Positions 1 through 5,714 of a stretch of 7,846 bases of DNA are shown here, piece by piece; position 1 is the first letter of the stretch, and the number at the start of each line of letters is the position of its first letter. The DNA is taken from the NCBI GenBank assembly GCA_946482355.1, contig CAMLRE010000086.1:1-7846 (forward strand). Direction: 5' to 3'. The stretch is from an uncultured Bdellovibrio sp. (GTDB taxonomy: Bacteria; Bdellovibrionota; Bdellovibrionia; Bdellovibrionales; Bdellovibrionaceae). Below the pieces are notes generated by a model. That model was not told the DNA's origin and searched no databases. It worked only from the letters and a program-made list of their open reading frames with translations. A program made the translations under genes and the position numbers.

Positions 1-835
1 TTTCAGCAAATAAAAGTTCGCTTGTTGATTGCATACTTTCAGCTGTTGTTGGCAATTTAAATTGGCCTAACGTTAATTCAAGATCAGGAGCTAATTTAAG
101 CGCAATACCCATATCTTGAAGAATTTTATTGTCGCCATCAGTGTTAATACCAGTCACATTCGTTTTTGTTGAAGGCGCAGAAGTAACAACTGAAGTCGTT
201 GTTGTTGCCAAACTTTTTGCAAAGTCGGCCACTAAGAACCAACGCGTGTTTTCAGCACTTGATCCTGTTAATTTTAATTCTGCACGGCGCACACGAAAAT
301 TTTTATCTGCAGCGATGGCCGATTGAGTTTGATCTTCTAAATACCAAAATTGAATTAATGAATTATTTTTCCAAGTCGGAACATACTCAGGCTTAGCTTC
401 AACAACTTGAGCCGGAGCTGACGCTGGAGCTGGAGCTACTAAAGCTTCTGGAGCCGGAGCAACAGCTGTCGCAGAAACGCTTTCTTTAACAGGTGTTTCT
501 GCAGCTACTTTGCGGGGAGCAGGTTCTGATTTTTCAGAAAATTGCACGTCACCATTAACATCCCAGATAGAGCTGTTTTGGCCAACGTAATGTTTTAATT
601 TTGTTTTAAAAACCCATTTGTCAGCTTCAATTGTTGCGGTAGCTGATTCGCCACCGCAAGAAATTTTTGGTTTTTTACTTGTCGTAATACCACATTTTTT
701 TAAATCGAAATCAACACGAAGGTTTTTGCAGGAATCGCCGGTGGCATAAGCCACCGCGCAATTTTTTTCAGGTTTGGCATTTGCGGGAAGAGCAAAGGCC
801 AGACCTAAGAAGGTTAAAATCACTAATTGTTTCAT
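1..835 (-). CDS. Porin O/P-type outer-membrane protein, N-terminal part (runs off the window)
   Basis: Partial gene; 278 codons are visible and the C-terminus lies beyond base 1. The start ATG (835-833) directly abuts the stop codon of the chemoreceptor, giving TAAATG, with only a weak GGTG as ribosome site, so translational coupling is likely. Residues 1-20 are a classic signal peptide (MKQLVILTFLGL..., cleavage after PANA). Residues 21-100 form a small module with four cysteines (C26, C36, C48, C60) that I do not recognise. Residues 105-152 are an Ala/Pro-rich linker. From about residue 157 the protein resembles the phosphate-selective porin O/P family: IQFWYLED, then FRVRRAELKLTG (the family's RRA..G strand), then LELTLGQFKLPTTAES (the GQFK.P..E strand). 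By family this would be a beta-barrel channel in the outer membrane. The substrate cannot be told from this fragment. The family call is fairly firm; phosphate specificity is not claimed. Confidence 0.78.
   Translation of the reverse strand, partial: MKQLVILTFLGLAFALPANAKPEKNCAVAYATGDSCKNLRVDFDLKKCGITTSKKPKISCGGESATATIEADKWVFKTKLKHYVGQNSSIWDVNGDVQFSEKSEPAPRKVAAETPVKESVSATAVAPAPEALVAPAPASAPAQVVEAKPEYVPTWKNNSLIQFWYLEDQTQSAIAADKNFRVRRAELKLTGSSAENTRWFLVADFAKSLATTTTSVVTSAPSTKTNVTGINTDGDNKILQDMGIALKLAPDLELTLGQFKLPTTAESMQSTSELLFAE
739..768 (+). terminator. Terminator-like hairpin plus T-run, antisense inside the porin gene
   Basis: On the plus strand, CGGTGGC (739-745) and GCCACCG (750-756) form a perfect 7-bp stem with loop ATAA. 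Five bases later comes a run of seven T (762-768). This is the shape of an intrinsic terminator, oriented to stop plus-strand transcription, that is, antisense to the porin. It lies within porin codons 23-33, so it may be a coincidence of coding sequence. No plus-strand gene ends here. Confidence 0.25.
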
Positions 836-2542
836 TTAGTCATCACCGCTAGCTCTTAGCTCATGGTATGACGGAACATCTAAACCATTTTTCTTAGGTT
901 TAAAGTTAACAACTTTATTTGCCGGCTCTGATTTACGAGGCGCATAGTTTGGCGCTGCTGTCGGAGCTTGGTTTAAACCGTAAATGATAGACTGCATTTC
1001 GCTCACTAACGATGTTAATGATTCCGCTTGCGCCGCTAACTCAACAGAAGCCGAAGCTGATGTTTGTGAAATCGAAGCATTTTGTTGCGTAACAGTGTCC
1101 ATTTGTGACATGGCTTTTGTGATTTCTTGAATACCGATTGATTGCTCTTTCGATGAACTAGAAATTTCAACAACCATAGAACTTACATCAGAAGCTTCAG
1201 CTACGATTTGTTCTAAGATCTCACCACATTGAGTAGCAATTGTATGACCACGTTCAACTTTATCTTTACCGATAAGGATTAAGCTTTCTACGCGCTCTTT
1301 AGTTTCGGCCACGATGTGGTTAACTTTTTTAATACTTTCTTCTAATGTGCTAGAAATTTCTTGAGCTGCATTACCGCTCATTTGTGCTAAGTTACCAACT
1401 TCTTCAGCTACGACTGAGAAGCCTTTACCATGTTCGCCAGCGCGGGCCGCTTCAACCGAAGCATTGAATGATAAAAGTTTAGTTTGGAATACGATATCTT
1501 TGATCACTGTCGTTTTAGCACCGATATCCATAATCACGCGAGTGATTTCTGCGATATTTTTATTTGATTCTTCAACCGCACCCATGATTTGGCTGTTACT
1601 TTCGTTGATATCAGAAATCGCTGCCATCATTTCAGTGACAACATTACGACCTTTCTGCGCCACTTGTTGGCTGACAGCGGCTTTATCACGAGATTTTTCA
1701 GCGTTATCAGAGTTTTTAGAAACCATCGCTGATAATTCTTCAACCGCAGATGATGTTTCTTGAACGGCCGCAGCTTGTTCAGAAGCCGAGCTTGATAAGC
1801 TTTCACTGCCTGTGGCGATTTCAGTGGCTGCTGAATTTAATTGAGTCGCACCTTCAACTAAGTTTTTCGATACAGCAACTAAGCTATTTGAAAGACCGCG
1901 GGCAAAGATAATACCCATTGTTAACGATAGAATAAAACCGACAGCTACTAGTAAGATAGCTAACATTGACTGTGCTTTACTTGTTTCGATAGCTTTAGTT
2001 GACCAAACTTCAGCTTCAGTATTGTGAAATTTTAATAAAGCTGCTGTTTTGTCATAGAAATCATTACGAATTTTATTGAAGTCAGAACGGTAAGAGTTTG
2101 CAAACTCCATACGGTCAGCCGGAGATCCAGACATTACTAGTGGAAGTGACTCTTCAAGTTTCTTTTCCAAAGTTTTATAGCTTTCTAAGAAAGCGTTATA
2201 AATAGCTTCTTCACCTTCTACGAACGGAATGCCGTCGTAAACCTCTTTAGCATCCCAGAACTTTTTTTGTTCTTCTTTAATACGAGCTGCTAAACGTTTC
2301 ATTTCTTTTTCATCAGTTCCAGGTAATGTCATTTGCGTTAATAAACGTAAAGTGTCATTTCCAGAAAACTTCATTGTCAAAACATTTACTGCGTTTGGAA
2401 AGTTGATTTTCACCACGTGACTGAAGTATTTGTCAGTAGTATTTAGGGCGTTAACGGCTAGTACACCGACGACCAGAAGTAGGGTTGAACAGATAGCAAA
2501 CATTGTTATTAGTTTTGCTTTCAGACCAAATTTTTTAAACAT
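836..2542 (-). CDS. Methyl-accepting chemotaxis protein (HAMP-less transmembrane chemoreceptor)
   Basis: Chemoreceptor of 568 residues that senses ligands in the periplasm and controls CheA through CheW. Membrane segment 1 is about residues 11-33. A helical periplasmic sensor of about 155 residues (34-190) has a size that fits a four-helix-bundle type. Membrane segment 2 is about 191-213. The cytoplasmic signalling hairpin (about 215-522) has its tip at 350-375 (FQTKLLSFNASVEAARAGE, then HGKGFSVVAEEVGNLAQ). Pairs Q261/E262 and E268/E269 in the QETSSAVEEL stretch fit the methylation-site pattern. No recognisable HAMP domain separates membrane segment 2 from the signalling helix. The tail (523-568) is a Pro/Lys-rich linker ending SYHELRASGDD, with no NWETF-like CheR/CheB docking pentapeptide. 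The start is supported by a strong AAAGGAG five bases upstream. It sits between the STAS-CheX gene and the porin on the same strand. The ligand is unknown. Confidence 0.96.
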   Translation of the reverse strand: MFKKFGLKAKLITMFAICSTLLLVVGVLAVNALNTTDKYFSHVVKINFPNAVNVLTMKFSGNDTLRLLTQMTLPGTDEKEMKRLAARIKEEQKKFWDAKEVYDGIPFVEGEEAIYNAFLESYKTLEKKLEESLPLVMSGSPADRMEFANSYRSDFNKIRNDFYDKTAALLKFHNTEAEVWSTKAIETSKAQSMLAILLVAVGFILSLTMGIIFARGLSNSLVAVSKNLVEGATQLNSAATEIATGSESLSSSASEQAAAVQETSSAVEELSAMVSKNSDNAEKSRDKAAVSQQVAQKGRNVVTEMMAAISDINESNSQIMGAVEESNKNIAEITRVIMDIGAKTTVIKDIVFQTKLLSFNASVEAARAGEHGKGFSVVAEEVGNLAQMSGNAAQEISSTLEESIKKVNHIVAETKERVESLILIGKDKVERGHTIATQCGEILEQIVAEASDVSSMVVEISSSSKEQSIGIQEITKAMSQMDTVTQQNASISQTSASASVELAAQAESLTSLVSEMQSIIYGLNQAPTAAPNYAPRKSEPANKVVNFKPKKNGLDVPSYHELRASGDD

Positions 2543-2574
2543 ACGTGCTCCTTTAGAGTTTTTATTTAATGTCA

Positions 2575-2603
2575 GTTAAAGTATCGGTAAAATTTTTTGT
2601 TAA
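2575..2603 (-). promoter_or_regulatory. Candidate sigma70-type promoter for the chemoreceptor gene
   Basis: In the 87-base gap between the STAS-CheX gene and the receptor gene, the minus strand carries TTAACA (2603-2598), a 17-base spacer, then TTTAAC (2580-2575). Matches are 5/6 and 4/6 to TTGACA and TATAAT with ideal spacing. Initiation would fall roughly 25 bases before the start codon, leaving room for the AAAGGAG ribosome site. The spacer contains ACCGATAC, which resembles a flagellar sigma28 -10 box, but I find no matching -35 at the right distance. This is a by-eye call in AT-rich sequence. Confidence 0.3.
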
Positions 2604-2629
2604 AAAGTTAAGAGATTATGAAGCAAGGT

Positions 2630-3454
2630 CTAGGGATCAAACGAAATTTCGACCCGAAATAAGCCAAAATCTGTTTTAAACGGCAAGACGATGATCTTTT
2701 GGTATGTGGTTTGACGAATTTTTATTTTTTCTCCGGATAAAATTGTGGGTAAAGCGGGAGCTAATTTGTAGTTACACTGTTCATTAAGTTTGGTTTTCGC
2801 ACTACCGTAGATGATATTTAATAATTCACCGGCGGCATCTTCGATTTCTTCATTAATTTTTTCGACGACCTCGCCGCACATTGATTCGTAAATTTTAAGA
2901 AAAACAGTTTCAGGAAAAGCCAGCGTAATAGACCCGCTGAATTGTTCAGTACTTAAAGAAATAACTCCGGCAATAGCGATATCATCAGATCTGGATTTAT
3001 CATCAAGATTAATTAACTGCGGCTTTTGCGCTTCGCATTTTGTATTAGCCTGGCCTTCAAGTGTCATGAGCGTGGCTTCTAAAAAAGGATTAATCATCTG
3101 TACATCAAGACCAGACTTTTTACTGCCCGTAGCTTTTTTAATATAAGCTTCAAAATCAGCGGTAATATTTAAAGCGTCTGAAATACCAGCCATTTTAAAT
3201 TGTTGGCCTAACTCTGATGAAAGATTGTGACAGACAAGACTGCGTCCAGCTTTGCGAATAAGCTGTGTCACAGAGACCAGGGCACGGTAAGTGGTTGGTT
3301 TACAGCTTACCGTTTTTTTAAAGTTAAAAGCGTATAGCTCGACGTTGGCCGCCAGCCAGTCTTTTGCGTTCGTTTGTAAAAGATCAGCAAAATCTGTGTC
3401 CAAATGTTCCGGAAACTCAATAGACATGATTGGACCGTTAATCACAGTATTCAT
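2630..3454 (-). CDS. STAS-CheX fusion, CheC/CheX-family phosphatase
   Basis: Protein of 274 residues, soluble, with two domains. Residues about 1-105 look like a STAS (anti-sigma-factor-antagonist-like) fold: YAFNFKK strand, VSVTQLIRKAG helix, RSLVCHNLSS strand, then LGQQFKMAGISDALNI, matching the STAS end pattern of a helix followed by Gly and LF/LNI. The STAS DSSG phospho-loop is replaced by KPTT (52-55), so only a Thr (T54) could take the place of the phospho-Ser. Residues about 116-274 are CheX-like, with the signature EIEDAAGELLNIIYGSAKTKL containing the ExxN catalytic pair (E210, N213) that CheX, CheC and FliY use to dephosphorylate CheY-P. GAGG lies 10 bases before the ATG and supports this start over M10. 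It is the first gene of the leftward unit, divergent from cheA. The CheX call is firm and the STAS call is good. What the STAS domain binds is unknown. Confidence 0.88.
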   Translation of the reverse strand: MNTVINGPIMSIEFPEHLDTDFADLLQTNAKDWLAANVELYAFNFKKTVSCKPTTYRALVSVTQLIRKAGRSLVCHNLSSELGQQFKMAGISDALNITADFEAYIKKATGSKKSGLDVQMINPFLEATLMTLEGQANTKCEAQKPQLINLDDKSRSDDIAIAGVISLSTEQFSGSITLAFPETVFLKIYESMCGEVVEKINEEIEDAAGELLNIIYGSAKTKLNEQCNYKLAPALPTILSGEKIKIRQTTYQKIIVLPFKTDFGLFRVEISFDP

Positions 3455-3543
3455 CGTTTACGTGCCTCAAGTAGATTTCTTATTTCCCATCAAACATGTC
3501 GGTTAGAAAAAATCTATTGAATGATTGCTCTTCTGCTAAGTGC

Positions 3544-3571
3544 TTGAAAGGATATGGTAAATTTTAATTAT
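3544..3571 (+). promoter_or_regulatory. Weak candidate sigma70 promoter for the cheA operon
   Basis: TTGAAA (3544-3549, 5/6 to TTGACA), a 16-base spacer, then AATTAT (3566-3571, 4/6 to TATAAT), in the divergent region upstream of cheA. It would give a 5' untranslated region of about 80 bases that includes the 17-codon leader reading frame at 3605-3658. It is one of two competing promoter readings for this operon; the other is the sigma28-like element at 3627-3653. Confidence 0.2.
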
Positions 3572-3604
3572 GAAGAAATTGTGAAGTTCAATTATTAAGA
3601 GAAT

Positions 3605-3658
3605 ATGAAACGAGGGCCGGGTCAGTTTAATTTTTTCGTACTCACGTCGATCATTTAG
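3605..3658 (+). CDS. Possible 17-codon leader peptide ahead of cheA
   Basis: ATG at 3605 opens a short frame, MKRGPGQFNFFVLTSII, that stops with TAG at 3656-3658, two bases before the cheA ATG. It is preceded by AAGAGAAT, at best a weak ribosome site. cheA itself has no visible Shine-Dalgarno sequence, so a leader whose stop sits next to its start could supply ribosomes by reinitiation. Frames this short arise by chance in AT-rich DNA, and nothing in the peptide points to a function. Confidence 0.15.
   Translation: MKRGPGQFNFFVLTSII
3627..3653 (+). promoter_or_regulatory. Candidate flagellar sigma28 (FliA)-like promoter directly before cheA
   Basis: TTAATTTT (3627-3634), an 11-base spacer, then GTCGATCA (3646-3653). 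Against the enterobacterial sigma28 consensus TAAAGTTT-N11-GCCGATAA this is 6/8 plus 6/8 with exact spacing. Transcription would start around 3660-3661, at the cheA ATG itself, giving a leaderless or nearly leaderless mRNA. That would explain the missing ribosome site. The match was found by eye, and a 12/16 match somewhere in this region is possible by chance. Confidence 0.22.
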
Positions 3659-3660
3659 TA

Positions 3661-5265
3661 ATGGAAGATAATGAAATAAAAATATGTTTCTTAGAAGAAG
3701 GCGAGCAAGTCATTGAAGAAATGGAAACTTTGCTCTTAGATCTCGAACAAGCCTCTGACAAAAAAGAAACTTTTGATGGAATATTTCGTACAGTTCACAA
3801 TGTAAAAGGCAGTGCCAGAGCTGTAGGCTTTGATGCATTAGGGGCCTTTTGCCACGAATTAGAAACTTATCTGTTGGTGTACAAAAACGGTGAGCAAGAA
3901 GTAACGAGAGAAGTTATCAATCGTCTTTTAAAATCGCGCGATATTATCGCGGCGGCTTTTAATGTTTATAAAAAAGATTTAAATGCAGTTTTTGATTTTA
4001 ATGCGGAATTCGATGCTGATGGGTCAGGTGATGAAGAAGCGTCGACAGACGCTGGCGGCCCTGGCTTAGTTGTTGGTAAAAAAGCAACGAGCAGCAACGA
4101 CGGGTCAGTGCGTGTAAATCTTCAACGTGTTGACAAATTAATTAATGCCGTTGGTGAACTTGTCGTTTTAGATTCTGTGTTACGCCAGCAATCCATCAAA
4201 GCAATGGAACAAACAATCTTAAAAACAGTTGAACAAGCCAGTAAAATTATCAGAGAAGTGCAAGATCTTTCAATGAGTCTGCGCATGGTTCCGGTAAAAC
4301 CACTGGTTCAAAAGTTACAACGTATCAGCCGCGACACTTCAACAGCTGTTGAAAAAAGTGTTGATTTCAGGGTTGTGGGCGAAGACTTAGAAATTGATAA
4401 AACAATTCTTGATAGCATCAGTGATCCGTTAGTTCATATCGTAAGAAATGCGATCGACCACGGTATCGAAGCTCCTGAAGAGCGCGTGGTGCAAGGAAAA
4501 CCCGTGGCTGGTTTTCTTGAACTTAGTTTTTCGCAAGAGGGTGGTAAACTTGTTATTCGCCTTCGAGACGACGGTAAGGGTTTAGATCAACAGCGTATCG
4601 TTGCCAAGGCCATTGAAAAAGAACTTATTAAAACCGGCGAAGGCATGAGCGAACAGCAAATTTTTGATTTAATTTTTGCTCCGGGCTTTTCAACAAAAGC
4701 TGCCGTGACTGAAGTTTCAGGCCGCGGCGTGGGTATGGATGTTGTTCGTACCAGTGTTGAGGCTTTAAGTGGCCAAATTGAAATTGATTCAAAACTTCAT
4801 AAGGGCACAGAGTTTAGAATTTCGTTACCTCTGACTGTGGCAATTATTGAGGGCATGGTTGTTAAAACCACGAAAGAAAATTTTATTATTCCGTTCACGC
4901 AAGTTTCTGAAACAGTCAAAATCACTGACGACGGCCTTAAGAAAGGCCCTGAGTCAGGAACATTGCTGAACTTACGTGGCCGTTATTTACCGGTATATTC
5001 GTTACGTGAATTACTCGGTGATAAAAAAGCTGAAAAGAAAAACGGTATCGGCATTATTGCCAAATCGTCACGAGTCGATTTTATCGTGCTTGTCGATGAT
5101 GTCGTTGGTCAGCAACAAATCGTCGTAAAACCATTAGGTGCAGAATTAGCCGGATATAAACGTTTTATCGGCAGCGGCGTTTTAGGCGATGGAAAACCAG
5201 CGCTTATTTTAGATTTAGCACAATTAGCAGATGAAGAATTAAAAAGAGTAAAGGATGTAGGATGA
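3661..5265 (+). CDS. cheA: Chemotaxis histidine kinase CheA, P2-less
   Basis: The kinase at the centre of the array: it autophosphorylates and passes phosphate to receivers (CheB, CheY, and here probably the CheR receiver). It has 534 residues, shorter than E. coli CheA (about 650). The order is P1/HPt (about 1-110; phospho-His H46 in RTVHNVKGSA), a Gly/Asp/Ser linker (about 115-148), P3 dimerisation (about 150-212, RVDKLINAVGELVVL), P4 ATPase (about 213-390), and P5 CheW-like (about 395-530). In P4 the N box is HIVRNAIDHGIE (N263), G1 is DDGKG (303-307), the F-box region is IFAPGFST (338-345), and G2 is GRGVGMD (354-360). All catalytic motifs look intact. There is no room for a P2 CheY/CheB-docking domain. 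The ATG at 3661 is the first start after an in-frame stop at 3628 and keeps the whole HPt helix, but it has no Shine-Dalgarno sequence. The stop overlaps the cheW start (ATGA). Confidence 0.97.
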   Translation: MEDNEIKICFLEEGEQVIEEMETLLLDLEQASDKKETFDGIFRTVHNVKGSARAVGFDALGAFCHELETYLLVYKNGEQEVTREVINRLLKSRDIIAAAFNVYKKDLNAVFDFNAEFDADGSGDEEASTDAGGPGLVVGKKATSSNDGSVRVNLQRVDKLINAVGELVVLDSVLRQQSIKAMEQTILKTVEQASKIIREVQDLSMSLRMVPVKPLVQKLQRISRDTSTAVEKSVDFRVVGEDLEIDKTILDSISDPLVHIVRNAIDHGIEAPEERVVQGKPVAGFLELSFSQEGGKLVIRLRDDGKGLDQQRIVAKAIEKELIKTGEGMSEQQIFDLIFAPGFSTKAAVTEVSGRGVGMDVVRTSVEALSGQIEIDSKLHKGTEFRISLPLTVAIIEGMVVKTTKENFIIPFTQVSETVKITDDGLKKGPESGTLLNLRGRYLPVYSLRELLGDKKAEKKNGIGIIAKSSRVDFIVLVDDVVGQQQIVVKPLGAELAGYKRFIGSGVLGDGKPALILDLAQLADEELKRVKDVG

Positions 5266-5714
5266 AAGACTCACAAAAGTTTTTAAGTTTTATGGTTGGC
5301 AATGAAAGTTTCGCAGTGCCGTTATTAAAAGTTCGTGAAGTTATTGGTATGCCAGAAGTGACAGCGATTCCGCAGGCGCCTGCGCATGTGGTGGGAATTA
5401 TTAATTTACGCGGTCAAATTATCACTATTTTTGACTTACGCACACGTTTAGGCTCTGGAACAAAAGGTGAACAACCTACAGTGATTATCTGTGAAATGCC
5501 TTTTGGCCAAATGGGTATGATCGTTGATATGGTTTCAAGCGTATTATCGGCTGAATCAGAACAAATTTCTGAAGTACCTCCTGGATCACGTGCTGCAAAT
5601 CACGATTTTATTACGAATATCTACTCGCAAGAAGATGAACTGATTCTTATGTTAGATGTAGAAAAAGTTATTGGCCGTGATATTAAGATCACACAGGCTG
5701 CGAGCGCAGCTTAA
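5262..5714 (+). CDS. cheW: Chemotaxis coupling protein CheW
   Basis: Single-domain adaptor of 150 residues linking receptors to CheA in the cytoplasm; the length is normal for the family. The sequence runs FLSFMVGNESFAVPLLKVREVI, then IPQAPAHVVGIINLRGQIITIFDLR (48-60). The latter is the hallmark NLRG...DLR region of CheW and P5 domains that contacts receptor tips and CheA. The C-terminal half has the usual VDMVSSVL...I..VPP pattern and ends LILMLDVEKVIG. The start overlaps the cheA stop by two bases inside ATGA and is preceded by AAAGGATGTAGG, so it is translationally coupled but also has its own ribosome site. The stop overlaps the cheR start as TAATG. Confidence 0.97.
   Translation: MKDSQKFLSFMVGNESFAVPLLKVREVIGMPEVTAIPQAPAHVVGIINLRGQIITIFDLRTRLGSGTKGEQPTVIICEMPFGQMGMIVDMVSSVLSAESEQISEVPPGSRAANHDFITNIYSQEDELILMLDVEKVIGRDIKITQAASAA

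Noticed and set aside
129..396. Two overlapping plus-strand reading frames of 65 codons each
   Set aside because: They lie antisense to the porin gene, whose frame has a signal peptide and family motifs. Their products show no domain or composition of a real protein.
380..523. Repetitive GGAGC/AGCTGG-like bases as a DNA repeat or CRISPR-like array
   Set aside because: They are codons of the Ala/Pro-rich linker in the porin. There is no regular unit length or spacer structure.
1464..1763. Plus-strand 99-codon frame rich in Ile, Leu and Ser
   Set aside because: Exact antisense of the conserved chemoreceptor signalling hairpin. Its hydrophobic look is the mirror of the coiled-coil codons.
2581..2588. 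ACCGATAC (minus strand) as the -10 of a sigma28 promoter for the receptor
   Set aside because: Six of eight bases fit GCCGATAA, but no TAAAGTTT-like -35 is found at the required spacing. A sigma70-type reading fits better.
2590..2614. A- and T-runs between the STAS-CheX gene and the receptor gene as a terminator
   Set aside because: Any pairing is AT-only with no GC stem, so it is not a credible intrinsic terminator.
3291..3506. Plus-strand 71-codon frame in the divergent region
   Set aside because: Mostly antisense to the STAS domain, with no ribosome site or recognisable motif.
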